64,000 bases of DNA from Methyloceanibacter methanicus (GTDB lineage Bacteria; Pseudomonadota; Alphaproteobacteria; Rhizobiales; Methyloligellaceae): the NCBI RefSeq assembly GCF_001723285.1, contig NZ_LPWG01000010.1:1-64000 (forward strand), in the 5' to 3' direction. Below the pieces are notes generated by a model, which had not been told where the DNA came from, ran no database searches, and saw only the letters and a program-made list of their open reading frames with translations. The position numbers and the translations under genes are program-made. Below are positions 46,093-57,572 of the stretch, piece after piece; the stretch's first letter is position 1, and the number at the start of each line of letters is the position of its first letter.

Positions 46093-49000
46093 CTAGGTGC
46101 GCCCCTCATGTGCGTCAAGGGCACCACCAGCCCGCAAGATGTCGCGTTCGGCGCTCTCAAGCAAAGCTGAAGAGATCTCCATGAGATGCGGACCGTCGGT
46201 CCAGAGCAGGGCCGCGCGGACCGGCTTTTCGGGGAACATCGTCCGCAGGGCCAGCCGATAGGCCGCGAGCTGGCCGATATAGGCCGGGGCCACGTCCGTT
46301 TCGCTCGTGGGCGGCGGACGGTTGGTCTTGTAGTCCAGGATCAGCAGCCCGTCCTCCAAGATCGCCAGACGGTCGATCTGTCCTTCCAAGTCGATCGCGG
46401 TGCCCCCCTCGCCGATCCGCGCCACCACGGGCACTTCGGCGAGGCTGGAAGGGGCGAACAGAGGGGCAAAGCGCGGATCGCCGACAATGGCGAGGGACTC
46501 CGCGACGATCTGCTGCCGCGCCGCCGGCGCCAGCATTTCGCCGCGGGCCGTCACGAACGCGTCCGCCGCGCGCGGCCGGTCCTCGGGGGGAACCTGCGGC
46601 AGGTGCTGCAGCAGCGCATGGATCAGCCTCCCCCGCACGAAACGCATGTCTTCGGCGAGGGCGCCCGGGCCCAACGGCGCTTGTTCGGCTCCGAACGGGC
46701 TCTCCCCGGTCGCGTTCTGGGCAAGCCGCGACGGGGACAGCCGTGTACCCACCCGTTCCTGCGGGGCGGGCTTTCGTGCCCAGTCCGGCAGCGGTGCGGC
46801 TGTCCTCATCGCAGGCGCATCCTTGTCCTTCTGCGCCGGTGCCTCCTGTGGAGACGACATGCGGAACACGGCGCGGCCTTGCGCGTCCTTCATCGGCACC
46901 AGATGCGGGCGCAGGCCCTGTTCGATCAGATCGTACCAGCACGCATCGTTGCGCTTCTGCACGCCCTGCCAGCCGCATACATAGAGGCGGTCCTCGGCGC
47001 GCGTCATGGCCACATAGAGCAGGCGGCGGTATTCCTCCTGCTCGGCGCGCGCGACGGCGGACTTGGCGTCGCTGAGGCCCGGGACGCCCGAATGGCCCGC
47101 CGGCGGCCAGAACAGATGATGGGCGTCGTCCGCGACGCTATCGGCGCGGGGCGCGCGGTAGATCTGCGGTCCCTGGCCGCGGGGCACCGAACACGTGTCG
47201 GGCATGATCACGATCGGCGCTTGCAGGCCCTTCGCGCCATGCACCGTCATGATCCGCACCTCGTCGCGGTCTTGGTCCATGTCGCGTTTGACGTCGATGC
47301 TCCCCTCGCGCAAAGCGGCGATGAAGCCTTGCAGCGAGGGCGCCGCCTCGCGCTCGTACGACAACGCGGCATCCAGAAATTCGTCGATCGCCTCGGCCGC
47401 TTCCGGTCCGAGCCGCGACAGCATGCGCTTGCGCATACGCATGTTTCGCTCGCCCAAGAGCGCGGCGAAGAACTCGTAAGGCGGCAACATGTCGGCCCGC
47501 CCCAACAGTGCGCGCAAGTCTGTCGCCGCTTCGGCGTATCGGGAATCGCTTCGCGCCTTTGCTTGCAGGGCGCTCCAAAGCGAGCCGTCGCGTTCATGGG
47601 CCAGATCGAACAACGCCGTCTCGTCGAGGCCGAATAGGGGGCTCTTGAGGACGACGGCCAGGGCCAAATCATCCTCTGGCATCAGCAGCACGTCGGCGAG
47701 GGCCATCAGGTCCTGCACGGCGAGCTGCTCAAGCAGGCGCATGCGATCGGCCCCGGCGACGGGAATGCCTGCGCGTTTCAGGGCACGGATCATCGGTGCG
47801 GTGAAGGGCGCGCGCCGGCGCACGAGAATGAGGATGTCTCCGGCCCGGATGGGACGATCCCGGGACTCCAAGACCTCGCGCGTGTCGAGCCAATGGCGGA
47901 TCTGCGCGGAGAGGCGTCCGCACAGCGCTTCGAGTGCGTCGGCGCCGCTCTCGTCTTCGTTCCAGGGCTCGAACGGCGCGCTGTCCGCAGGCCGGTCGGT
48001 CTCCTCCACCTCCCAAAGTTCCACGAGCCCGGCCTGACCCTGCCGGGCGGCATAGTGTTGGATGGCGGTGCCTTCCAGAAAGGTCAGACCGCGTGCCGCG
48101 TCGTCCTGCGCGAACACGCGGTCCACGGCCTCCAGAACGGGGACGGTCGAACGGAAGGAGACGTTGAGCGGCACGTCGTGCCAGGCCGTTTCCGCGGCAC
48201 GCGCGGCCGCCCGGAATCGGCGCCCCGTCTCGCCGAAGCGCACAGGGTTGGCGCCCTGGAAGCTGTAGATCGATTGCTTCTCGTCGCCCACGGCGAACAG
48301 CGTGCGCGGTTGCGCCCGCGCGCCGGCACCGGCGAAGAACTCCTCCGCCAGGGCCTCGACGATGGACCATTGCTCGGGATTCGTGTCCTGGGCTTCGTCG
48401 ATGAGGATGTGGTCCACGCCCCCGTCGATTTTGTAGAGCACCCAGGCGGCGGCATTGCTGCGCGACAGCAGATCCAGCGTCTTGACGATCAGGTCGTCGT
48501 AATCGAGCGCGGCCTCGCGCCGCTTCTGTGCGTCGTAGGCGGTCTGGACCGCATCGGCGAAGGTGAGGACCGCCCCCGTCGCCTCCACGACCCGCAAATG
48601 CGCGAGGTCCGTTTCGATGCGGGCGAACGAGATCTTCGCGGCGTCGAGCATGACGGCAATCTCGGGTGCGGCATCGGCGATGCCCTTCGTCACGAGCCGC
48701 GCGCGCGGTTCACCCTTCTGCGTTAGGAAGAGCGTCTTGAACAGGCCGGTGCGGCCGTGTCCGGCGAGGCGCCGCGCGCGGCGCAAGGTCTCCTCCACGC
48801 CCTTGTCCGTTTTCGTGGTCGCGAATTCGGAAAGCGCGGCGAGCGCCGCATCGATCTGCGCGTCCGAAAGGACCGAGGCTTGTTCGGCGACGAGCGTCGC
48901 CTCGTTTTTTTCGGCGACACCGAAGAAGGTCTTCAGCGCTTCGGCCTCGGCGCGCGGCCAGTCCGTCGGCTGACCAAGTTCCGCGTGGCGCCGGACGATC

Positions 49001-49632
49001 CGCGCAAGCTCGGCCCGCTTGGCAAGGATCTCTCCCACCACTTGGCGGAACTGCTCTTCGCTGGTCAGCGCAACCGCCTTGGAAAGCGCGTGCCCCAGCG
49101 GGCTGTCCGGCGTGGCCACCGCCTCCACGGCGACCGCGTCGAAGGCATCGTTCCGCGCGGCGTCGGCGCTTGGCTCATCGAACACGCTGAAGTTCGGTGT
49201 TACAGCGGCCTCCAAGGGAAAACGCTGCAGCAGCCTCTCGCAGAAGCCATGGATGGTGTGGATTTTCAGTCCGCCCCGCGCTTCGAGCACGCGCGCGAAG
49301 AGCCGCCGCGCGGTCTGCCTGTCCTTTTCGCGCACGGTGTCTTGGAGGAGCGGAGCAAGTCTCTCTTCCAGTTCGGCCTCGGGCATCAAGGCCCAGCCCG
49401 AAAGCGTCTTGAGCAGGCGGTTCTGCATCTCCGCCGCCGCGGTTTTCGTGTAGGTGAGGCACAGAATGCTCTCAGGGTCGGCGCCAGCCATCAAGAGCCG
49501 CAAGATGCGCTTCACCAGAACGGCGGTCTTGCCGGTCCCGGCATTGGCCGACACCCAGACGGAGGCCTGCGGTTCGGCGGCGCGTGTTTGGTTGGCGTCG
49601 GCCGTCTGAACGAGTTCTGCGGGTGCGGTCAT
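46093..49632 (-). CDS. addA: double-strand break repair helicase AddA
   Basis: 1179 residues from the ATG at 49632, which overlaps the addB stop (ATGA at 49629-49632). A UvrD-type helicase with a C-terminal nuclease: Walker [16 protein letters not shown] (about residue 29), motif [15 protein letters not shown], motif [15 protein letters not shown], and the RecB-like nuclease LILDYKTN near the end. Together with AddB it resects broken DNA for RecA, doing the job of RecBCD. One open frame joins addB and addA, but this is caused by a slip near the end of addB, not a fusion. Confidence 0.95.
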   Translation of the reverse strand: MTAPAELVQTADANQTRAAEPQASVWVSANAGTGKTAVLVKRILRLLMAGADPESILCLTYTKTAAAEMQNRLLKTLSGWALMPEAELEERLAPLLQDTVREKDRQTARRLFARVLEARGGLKIHTIHGFCERLLQRFPLEAAVTPNFSVFDEPSADAARNDAFDAVAVEAVATPDSPLGHALSKAVALTSEEQFRQVVGEILAKRAELARIVRRHAELGQPTDWPRAEAEALKTFFGVAEKNEATLVAEQASVLSDAQIDAALAALSEFATTKTDKGVEETLRRARRLAGHGRTGLFKTLFLTQKGEPRARLVTKGIADAAPEIAVMLDAAKISFARIETDLAHLRVVEATGAVLTFADAVQTAYDAQKRREAALDYDDLIVKTLDLLSRSNAAAWVLYKIDGGVDHILIDEAQDTNPEQWSIVEALAEEFFAGAGARAQPRTLFAVGDEKQSIYSFQGANPVRFGETGRRFRAAARAAETAWHDVPLNVSFRSTVPVLEAVDRVFAQDDAARGLTFLEGTAIQHYAARQGQAGLVELWEVEETDRPADSAPFEPWNEDESGADALEALCGRLSAQIRHWLDTREVLESRDRPIRAGDILILVRRRAPFTAPMIRALKRAGIPVAGADRMRLLEQLAVQDLMALADVLLMPEDDLALAVVLKSPLFGLDETALFDLAHERDGSLWSALQAKARSDSRYAEAATDLRALLGRADMLPPYEFFAALLGERNMRMRKRMLSRLGPEAAEAIDEFLDAALSYEREAAPSLQGFIAALREGSIDVKRDMDQDRDEVRIMTVHGAKGLQAPIVIMPDTCSVPRGQGPQIYRAPRADSVADDAHHLFWPPAGHSGVPGLSDAKSAVARAEQEEYRRLLYVAMTRAEDRLYVCGWQGVQKRNDACWYDLIEQGLRPHLVPMKDAQGRAVFRMSSPQEAPAQKDKDAPAMRTAAPLPDWARKPAPQERVGTRLSPSRLAQNATGESPFGAEQAPLGPGALAEDMRFVRGRLIHALLQHLPQVPPEDRPRAADAFVTARGEMLAPAARQQIVAESLAIVGDPRFAPLFAPSSLAEVPVVARIGEGGTAIDLEGQIDRLAILEDGLLILDYKTNRPPPTSETDVAPAYIGQLAAYRLALRTMFPEKPVRAALLWTDGPHLMEISSALLESAERDILRAGGALDAHEGRT

Positions 49633-52600
49633 GACCGCTCTCCTTCGGTCAGCCATTCGGGCACGCGGGCCAGGTGCGCGTAGTCGTCGAACCGGTACGC
49701 GGACGTAAAGGCCGCGTTCGCCCGGCGCTTGACCTCGTAGGGCGTGTCGGGCTTGTCGAAATGAGCGATCAGCGCCTCGAGCTTTTCGACCGCGCGCGCG
49801 CGAGCGCGTCGGCCGGTCCTTGCTCGCGTCCTGCTGTTCGCCGCCGTCGCCCCGTCCCGAGGCGTGGATGTAGACGAGGCCACTCACGCTGCGGGGGCCG
49901 AGCGCCTCGAAGCCGCCCTCTTGGGCGATCAGCGCTTCGAGCGGCATCTGCGGCTTGTAGAGGTCCGTCACATGGCTCGCGCTCGGCGGCGCGCCGGTCT
50001 TGTAGTCGTAAATCACGAGGCTCCCGTCGGCCGCCTCGTCGATGCGATCGGCGCGCGCCGTAAGCCGAAAGCCCGACGGCAAGGTCAGCGCGCCCGGGAC
50101 CTCCGGCAAGGACCGCACGATATTCGCGCGCCGCCCCGGTTCGGTCGCGGCGAACCATTCGGCGAAGCGTTCGAAACTCGGCCGCCAGAAGGCCAGCAGG
50201 CTCGGATCGTCGCCGAGCGTATCGAACAGTGCCTCACCCATCTCCTTGAGAACCGCCTCGACGTCGTCTGGCAGGGAGTCCGGGTAGGCCTTGGTGAACC
50301 GGTTCAGGATCCGGTGAAAGGCCGAGCCACGCATGGCGGCGTCCGGGGCCGTGCCCAGCGGCGTCAAGGGCACGAGCTTGAGGATATGCCTCGCGTAGAT
50401 CTCGTAAGGGTTCGCGATCCAGCGCTCGATCTGTGTGACGCTCAAGCCCCGCGGCCGTGCCGTCACGGGCGGGCAGGGCCGTGGCGGCTTCGCCGGCGCG
50501 AATGCTTCGATCGTATCCCGGTCCCTGGCCCAGGCGACCCAGTCCTCGCTTGCCTCGAGCCCGTCGTCCGGCCCGGCAGCATCGACCAGTGTCTGCAGCC
50601 GCTGAAGCCAGCGCGAGGGCACGGTCGGCACGCCTTCCACCTTCAGCGCGCGGCTCAAGACCACGGACTTGGCGCCGAGCGCTTGGGCGAAGTCGTGGGC
50701 GGCGAGGCCAATACGACGCTCAGGCGGCGACAGGCCGAGCTTCTCGCGCATGGCACGGTTGAGCCAGGGACCCGAGTCTTGCGGTTTCGGCCAGGAGCCT
50801 TCGTTGAGGCCGCCGAGCACCATAAGATCGGGCTGCTGCAGGCGTGCTTCCAGTTGGCCCCAAATGGACAGGCGGGGATGGGCGGGCCGTCTCGGCCGGA
50901 CCGCCTGCCCCGCCAGGAGCGTGCGGTAGACGGCGGGATAGCTCCGCGCGGACAGTTGCAGCCCGCCGCCTTCCTCGATGAGCCGCGAGAGCAGCACCGA
51001 CAGGGCCTCGCCCGCATCGCCGCCCCAGAGCGGCACGGCGCCTGTCTCGTCGCGCGCCAAGGCTTCAGCGGCGGCCGCATGGGCCTGAACCAGCGCTGCG
51101 GCCCCGTGGCCCGCGTCATCGCCGAACACGGCCACGAGGGGCGCGAACGCGCTCTGAAGCGCCGCGACGAGCCATGCGATGTCCGCCCGCTCGGCCGGTG
51201 TTGCGGGCGTTTTCGGGCTCAGCGCCTGAAGCGCCTCCGCGGCGCCCGAAAGCCCCCCGCCGAGATAGTCCTCCCGGAACAGGGCGCGCTCCAGCACGCG
51301 CGCGATGCGGCGGATCTCGCCCGCGGGCCGGGCGAGGCGTGTCAACGGGTGCTTGAGCAGGGCCATCAGGTCGGGCGGCGCGAAATCGCTTTCGACGGCG
51401 GAGAGGACCAGGTCGAGAAACGCGCCGGGCAGGGTGCGCCGAATGGGCGTGCCGGCAGAGTCGTCGATGGCGAGCCCATAGTCGTTCAGGCGCGCGGCCA
51501 CGCGCCGTGCGAGCTCCCGGTCCGGGGTCACGAGCGCGGCCGTCTTCCCCGGATGCTCGATACAGTCCCGCAGGATGAGCGCGATGACTTCGGCTTCGTC
51601 ATGGGCCGTCGGGGCCTCGACGAGGCTGAGCCCCTCGAGCGCGACCGCGAGCTCGGCTGCGGGCCGCTCCGGTGCGCCGTCGAAGGCCTGCCGCCAACGA
51701 TCGGTGGTCTCGGCGGGCCGCAAGGTCTCGCTCACGAGGCGCAGCCGGGCCCGTTCCGGGTCGCCGGGAGCGCTCCCAGGCACGAGCGCGACGTCCTCGC
51801 GCGTCGCGCCGAGCTTCTTCAGGAGTTCGGCCATGCCGGCTTGCGGGTGTTCCGGATGATGGCGAAGCGTCTCCCAGCTCTCCGCGTCGAGTGCCAGGTC
51901 GAGGCCCGGCAGGACCACGGCCCCGTTTGGCAGATGCGCGATGGTCTGCAGCAGTCGCGCGGTGGCCGGCACGGTGCCCGTGGACCCGGCGGCGATCACG
52001 GAATGCGGGGAGCCCCCGGCCAAGCGCTCGGTCTCCTGCGCCATCAGGGCATTGCGGCGCCCGACAGGCGAAACGAGACCGGCCTCGCGGAGAAAGGCCG
52101 GCCATTGCTCGGTGAGGATGGTGAGAAAGGCCACCGTCTCGGCCCAGTGGGCGGCGAGGTCGTCTGGCACCAGCGTCTCGAGGGCGCCGAGATCGGCTTC
52201 TTCCGACTCGGCCATATCCATGAGGTTGGCCAAGTCCGCCGCGAGGGCGGCCGCCTGTGCCGCGGTCATGGGGAGCGGGCCTTGAAGTCCAGCCGGCCCC
52301 GCCCTCCCGGCCCCTTTCGCCCAGGCGAGGATCATGCGCATCAGCGCCATCAGGCGGGCCGTGGGCTCGATGGCCGGCCTGCCGAGGCTTGTGTCGGCGT
52401 CTTCGAAACGGTCAGCGTCCAGGATCAGCGCTTCGTCTTCATCCGCGTGCCCCAGCGCCAGGATGCGGGGCAGCAGCATGGCCTCGCCGCCGGACTCTTC
52501 GAGGAAGGCTTCGCGCAAGGTGCGCGCCGCGCGCCGTGTAGGCAGATAGATCGTGGTCTGCGGCAAGGTAAGACGGTCGGGCTTCGCGCCGTGCGCGCCG

Positions 52601-52698
52601 GGCAAATCGCCGGCCAGGATGGCCCTCGCTAAGGTCGTCAGGAACGGCGCCGAAGGCGGGATTGTATAAAGCTGCGGCTGTGCGCGAGGCTCAGACAC
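49629..52698 (-). CDS. addB: double-strand break repair protein AddB, frameshifted near the 3' end
   Basis: About 1023 residues from a GTG at 52698. It is the inactive-helicase, Chi-recognising partner of AddA with its own C-terminal nuclease (SLVIYDYKTGAPPS). The alphaproteobacterial N-terminal motif TTIYLPTRRAARTLREAF is present. Near 49791-49806 the frame slips in a CGCGCGCG run; the true C-terminus (VEKLEALIAHFDKPDTPY to EWLTEGERS) lies in another frame and ends at 49629. The 3070-nt span is one base over a codon multiple. Preceded 9 bp away by the murU-like gene. Confidence 0.94.
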
Positions 52699-52707
52699 GC
52701 GTCACGC

Positions 52708-53432
52708 TCATGCGCCTTCGTGCTCGAACGAGGCCTCCGCCTCGGTGAGAGCTTCCGGCGTGCCCACGTGCATCCAGCGGCCGTCGAGGCGCACGCCGTA
52801 GAGGCGGTCCTTGGCCAGGGCCCGGTCCCAGAGCAGATTCAGGGAGAAGGGCCCTTCGGGCACATCTTCGAAGAACGCCGCCGTGCACAGAGAAACGCCG
52901 GCAAAGGCGAAAGGCACGACCTGCCGTTCGCCGCGCCGCGAGATCTGCCCGTCCGGCGCCATGTCGAAATCGCCGCGACCGCTATAGCCGATGCTGGTGG
53001 ACAGCGGCGCGAGCAGCAACAGGCAGTCCATCAGCGCCGGATTCCAATGACGCTGCATATGGGGCAGGGCCGGCGTCACGCCCTCGCTCCAGACCGAATC
53101 CGAATTGTGGATGAAGAACGGTCCCTCGCCGAGTAGCGACAAGGCCTTTGCGGTGCCGCCGCCGGTGTCGAGCAATTGGTCGCGCTCGTCCGAGATGATC
53201 GTTTTCGGCCCCCGGTCGGCGCGGGTGGTCATATGCGCCTCGATCTGCTCTGGCAGGTAATGCACATTCACCACCGCCGTCTCGACCCCTGCGGCATGGA
53301 GGCGGTCCAGCACATGATCGATGAGGGTCCGGCCCATCAGCGGCACGAGGGGTTTGGGCATGGTTTCGGTGAGGGGGCGCATGCGCTCGCCGAAACCGGC
53401 GGCGAGCACCATGCTCTGCGAACAGAAGTCAT
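52708..53432 (-). CDS. nucleotidyltransferase, MurU-like (N-acetylmuramate-1-phosphate uridylyltransferase type)
   Basis: Pattern VLAAGFGERMRPLTETMPKPLVPLMG is the NTP-transferase activation loop, and LDTGGGTAKAL and NSDSVW are the sugar-phosphate and metal sites. An unbroken frame starts at the ATG at 53412, but an ATG at 53432 with GAAGGG before it gives MTSVRRA-MVLAAG if one base is restored near 53413, so the start is probably 53432 with a slip (the 725-nt span is one short). Next to an AmgK-like kinase it fits the MurNAc recycling route that feeds UDP-MurNAc and bypasses MurA. The substrate is by family and context. Confidence 0.8.
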
Positions 53433-53444
53433 AGCGGTGCCCTT

Positions 53445-54971
53445 CTAGAGCGATTTCGGCGGGAGATCGTCGGCGCCCGGGAAGGCCCGGGCATAGAAGT
53501 CGCGAAGATCGGCCAACGCCGGATGAGCGAGGTCACGTTCCAAATAGCGGGCCACCCGCGGCATGTGGCCGAGATAGGCCCGCTTTCCGTCACGTTGCGC
53601 CAATCGGGCAAAGATGCCGAGGATCTTGGAGTTCCGTTGGGCGCCGAGCGTGGCATAGAGCGTTCGAAAATCATCGCTTGAGAAAGTCCCACCCCGCGCC
53701 GTACGGGCGGCACAGTACCGGTCGAGTTCGGCCCGTTCAAGCGCTTCGGGCACGTCGAGGCGCGCGTCCTGGAGTAGGGAGACAAGGTCGTAGGCCAAGG
53801 GGCCGTAAAGCGCGTCCTGGAAGTCCAGAAGGCCGATTATTCCGGATGCGTCGCGCTCCGGCAAGAACATCAGGTTGGGCGAATGGAAGTCGCGCAGAAC
53901 CCATCCGGGATCGGCTTGCGCGGCCGCCTCCAGATGCGGCCGCCACAGGGATTCGAACGCGGCCCGGACCTCTTGCGGAAGGTCTTGGCCGTGTACCGCC
54001 GGCCAAAGCCACTCCACGATCAGCGAGGCTTCGATCAGCATGGCCTCGGCGTCGAAGCTGGGAAGCGTGTAAGGGCTGTGGCCGTCCACCGGTAGCGTTC
54101 GGTCGGGCGGTGCCTCGGCGAGTGCGAGCAGGACGTCGACGGCCCGTCCCCACAATTCCGGCTTGGTTGACGCCGCGCGCCAGCGCCGTCTTGAAGACTG
54201 CGTCGCCGAAGTCCTCAAGGACGATGAATCCCTTGTCGAGGTCGAAGGCCAGAATCTCGGGTGCGAGAAGCTGCGGGCCCGCAAGGCCTCGGCAACGGCG
54301 ACGAACGGCTTGACGTCTTCGGCCAGGTGCACGAGCGCGCTATAGGGCTTGCCGTCGCGGAGGGGCGGCCCGTCGGGCTGCCGGGGCGCGTTCATGAGCA
54401 CGGCCTGCCGGTCCGGCAACACGAGGCGCGCATAGCCGCGCGCGGAGGCATCGCCTTGCAGATAACAGCGCGTCGCTTCGGCGAACGCCGTGCCTTCCAG
54501 AAAGCCGGCCATCGCTTGAAGCCGGTGCAGCCTCTCGGCCCAGTTGCCACGGCCCGTCAGCACGAGCGTGCGTGTGTCGGGCTCCCCCGCTTCATCGAAG
54601 ACGATGTCGAGCCGGTCCTGCGGCAGCCAGCCGGCGGCCCGTTCCGGCCACTCGATCAGCAAAGCCCCATCGGCCAAGGCATCGTCGAGGCCCAACTCAT
54701 CCAGTTCGCCGGCATCCAGACGGTAGAAGTCGCAATGGCTGAGGGCGAGGCGCGGCGTTTCGTAGCGCTGAACAAGCGCGAAGGTCGGGCTCGGCACCTC
54801 GCTGTCCTGGTCGAAATGACCCACCAGCGTGCGCGCCAAAGTCGTCTTTCCGGCGCCCAGCGGACCCGACAGCGTCACCACGTCGCCGCTCTTGAGATTG
54901 AGTGCGATCCGGTTGGCAAGGCGGTCCAGACGGTCCAGATCGACGCCGTCAAGCCGCCAGATTTCGGTCAT
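53445..54971 (-). CDS. TsaE fused to AmgK-like phosphotransferase, double frame slip
   Basis: 508 residues. Residues 1-150 are TsaE, the ATPase of tRNA threonylcarbamoyladenosine synthesis, with P-loop SGPLGAGKTT at 35-44. Residues from about 160 are an aminoglycoside-phosphotransferase-fold kinase with catalytic HSPNLMFLPE and LDFQDALYGPLAYD, as in AmgK, which phosphorylates MurNAc/GlcNAc at C1. Two compensating slips lie near 54265 (missing base) and 54165 (extra base); between them APEILAFDLDKGFIV and DFGDAVFKTAL appear only in another frame. The fusion itself is known in Hyphomicrobiales. It overlaps divL (ATGA) and is 12 bp from the murU-like start. Confidence 0.9.
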   Translation of the reverse strand: MTEIWRLDGVDLDRLDRLANRIALNLKSGDVVTLSGPLGAGKTTLARTLVGHFDQDSEVPSPTFALVQRYETPRLALSHCDFYRLDAGELDELGLDDALADGALLIEWPERAAGWLPQDRLDIVFDEAGEPDTRTLVLTGRGNWAERLHRLQAMAGFLEGTAFAEATRCYLQGDASARGYARLVLPDRQAVLMNAPRQPDGPPLRDGKPYSALVHLAEDVKPFVAVAEALRARSFSHPRFWPSTSTRDSSSLRTSATQSSRRRWRAASTKPELWGRAVDVLLALAEAPPDRTLPVDGHSPYTLPSFDAEAMLIEASLIVEWLWPAVHGQDLPQEVRAAFESLWRPHLEAAAQADPGWVLRDFHSPNLMFLPERDASGIIGLLDFQDALYGPLAYDLVSLLQDARLDVPEALERAELDRYCAARTARGGTFSSDDFRTLYATLGAQRNSKILGIFARLAQRDGKRAYLGHMPRVARYLERDLAHPALADLRDFYARAFPGADDLPPKSL

Positions 54972-57207
54972 CCCGCTTGTTTGGCCCGCATTGGGTCCGT
55001 CTCTGTCTCAGGCGCTTCCATGTCCTGCTTGAGCGGCAGCCGCACCGTGAAGCGCGACCCCTGGCCGGGCGCGCTTTCGACCGTGACCGTGCCGCCGTGA
55101 AGCTCCGCGAGGCTCTTCACGATGGACAGCCCGAGCCCGGCGCCACGATGACGCGAGCCTTGCGTGCGGCTTTCGAAGCGGTCGAACACGGTGTCTTGGA
55201 AGTCCTCTGGTATCCCTGGGCCTTCGTCCGCCACGGAGAAGGCGATCATCGCGCCATCGCGCCGGCATGTCAGCCGCGCCACGGAGTTCGGCTCGGAGAA
55301 GCCGATGGCGTTGGAGAGCAGATTATAGAGGATCTGCGTGACACGGCTAGCATCCGCGACCACCTCGTCGACCCCATCCTCGATCTCGATGTCGAGCCTG
55401 ACGTCGTTCTGCTTGAGCCGTTCCTCGACGCCCTGTTTGGCCGCCTCGATGATGGACGAGACATGGACCGGCGCGAGCTGCAGCCGCAGGGAGCCGGCGT
55501 CGATCGTGGCCAGATCCAGAATGTCGTCGACGATGGCGCGCAGCGTATTGCCCGAGGACAGGATGTCGTCCACGTATTCGCGCTGCTTGTCGTTCAAGGT
55601 TCCGAACGCGGGCTCGGCGAGCATCTGCGCAAAGCCCAGCATGCTGTTCAGCGGGGTCCGCAGCTCGTACGACACATGCGAAACGAAGTCGCTCTTGAGG
55701 CGGTCCGTCGTTTCCAAGGCCTCGTTCTTCTCGATCAGCGCGCGTTCGGCGCGCTTTGAATCGGTGATGTCCGAAAAGGTCAGCAGCGTACCGCCATCGG
55801 GCAGCGGCAGGGCGGCGCAGGCGAGGACCGTGCCGTCCGGGCGGTCGAACTGGCTGTCATAGGAGCGCCGTTCGGCGACGATGGACGTCACGATCGCCCG
55901 GGTCCGTTCCCACTCCTCGGGCGCATCGTATAGAAGGCTGCACCAAGCCGTGACTTCGTCGACGTGCGGTTCGGCATCCAGGAGCTTCGGCGTCAGGCAC
56001 CAGATGGCCGCGAACGCGCTGTTGTAGAGCCGCAAGCGTCCGTCGGAACCGAACACGGCGACGCCTTCACGCAACGTGTCGAGGGTCTCGCGCTGCACTT
56101 GGCTGAGGGCGTGTAGCGGCTCTCCAAGGCGATGTGCTCGGTGACGTTCTCGTAAAGATACGTGATGCCTCCGTCGGCGTTGGAGTCCGCCACCACGTGA
56201 AGCATGCTGCCGTCCGGCAGGTGCCAGCGCGCTTCGACCTGCTTGCCGGTGCCGTAGACGGACAACCAGTCCTGCTTCCAGGCCCGGAATTCGGCGCGCT
56301 CCTCGAGACGGCGTGCTTGGCGCAGCCGGTCGAGGATTTCGCCGTCGCGCGGACGCGTCTCCAGCCAGCCCGGGTCGAGGTGCCAGAGGTCCACATAGGC
56401 TTGATTGTAGTGGGCCAGCCGCTGCGTGGAGTCGAACACGGCGAAGGCGGTGGCGAGACGGTCGAAGCTGCGGAAGTGCGTGTCCAGCAGAGCGCGCGCC
56501 TCGGCGTTGTCGCGCTCGTTGCGCTTGGACTCGTCGAGCAGGGACCGCAGGGCCGCGACCTGCTTCTCGAGTTCCTTGTGCTTCGCCGAAAGCTCGGCCA
56601 GTTCGAGCCGCTGGCCGGCGATGTCGCGGACCTTGAGAACGAGCGTGTGGCCGGCGGTGCGTCCGTCCGCTTCCACGTAGCGCTCGCGTTTCGTGCGCAG
56701 CATCAAATTGAACGGCTCGCCATGTTCGGCGAGCGCCTTCATGGCCGTTTCGAGGTCCGCCGCGGAGGCGGCATCGAGCCATTGCTCGAAGGCAAGGAGC
56801 CGCATGGCATCGCGCGGCACCCCGAATGCGCCGGGCAGGTTGGAGACGAGCAGGTCGGGCTTTGCCGTTTCGCCGAGCGTGAGAAGCGCTTGCGGTTCGG
56901 CGGCGAGAACGGTCTCGAGCGTGTTCTCGCTCAGCGCGAGGCGCTCGGCCTCCGCGGCCGCACTGGCTTCGCGCGCCCGGGCCCGTTTGATCGCGCGGAG
57001 GCAGGCGATGACCATGCCCACTGAAAAGGCGATGATGCCCAGGTCGATACCGAGCTTGAGGAGCGTGACGGGGTGCAGGAAGCCGCCGTCTTCAGCGTGG
57101 GCGCCAGGGACGGACAGGAGCCACGCCGGGACGGAATAAGCAAGAACGCGGGACAGCGTCGTAGGCCACCTTGATTCAGGCGTTGCCCCCTCTGTGCTGG
57201 TCCGCAT
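54968..57207 (-). CDS. divL: DivL-like PAS sensor pseudo-histidine kinase, frameshifted
   Basis: About 746 residues from the ATG at 57207 (GAGGGGG upstream). One N-terminal membrane segment (LLKLGIDLGIIAFSVGMVIAC), a coiled coil, at least two PAS domains, then dimerisation and ATPase domains. The phosphorylation box reads HVSYELRTPLN: the usual His is a Tyr (codon at 55667-55669). The ATPase has ILYNLLSNAIGF, ADEGPGIP and GAGLGLSIVKSLAELHGG. In Caulobacter, DivL has the same Tyr and activates CckA. One base is missing near 56112, where ALESRY should continue as NALSQVQRETLDTL; the 2240-nt span is one short. First gene of the minus-strand operon to addA. Confidence 0.88.
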
Positions 57208-57572
57208 GGTCCCCCTCGCTCCACGCCGCCGCGATGCCGAACGTCCGGCGGCAGTGCTCTTCCGCGCCGCGTCTGACGTTGCCCTTGCGGTTCTGAAACT
57301 CACGCGTCTGAAGACTTGCCGCAGATTGGACGCGAAACCGGGCTGACGGACGTCAGCCGCAAGGACGAATCACTTTTAGACTAACCGCTTCGCGCCACCT
57401 TGCCCACAGCCCGCAAGCCGATCGGCGGTGATGTCTCGGCCCGAAATCTGGCACCAAATGGCAAGGGTGCGGCCGAGGGCGAATGTTAGAAGCGCGAAGT
57501 GGTTTCGACATATTCCGATTTGCCGCGCGGCGTCTGGACGCCGGCATCGATCCAGCGAGCATGGAGCACGCC
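57208..57572. other. divergent intergenic region between divL and arylsulfatase
   Basis: 365 bp that must hold both promoters. I found no clear -35/-10 pair, hairpin or known RNA. Antisense open frames here have no ribosome sites. Confidence 0.5.
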
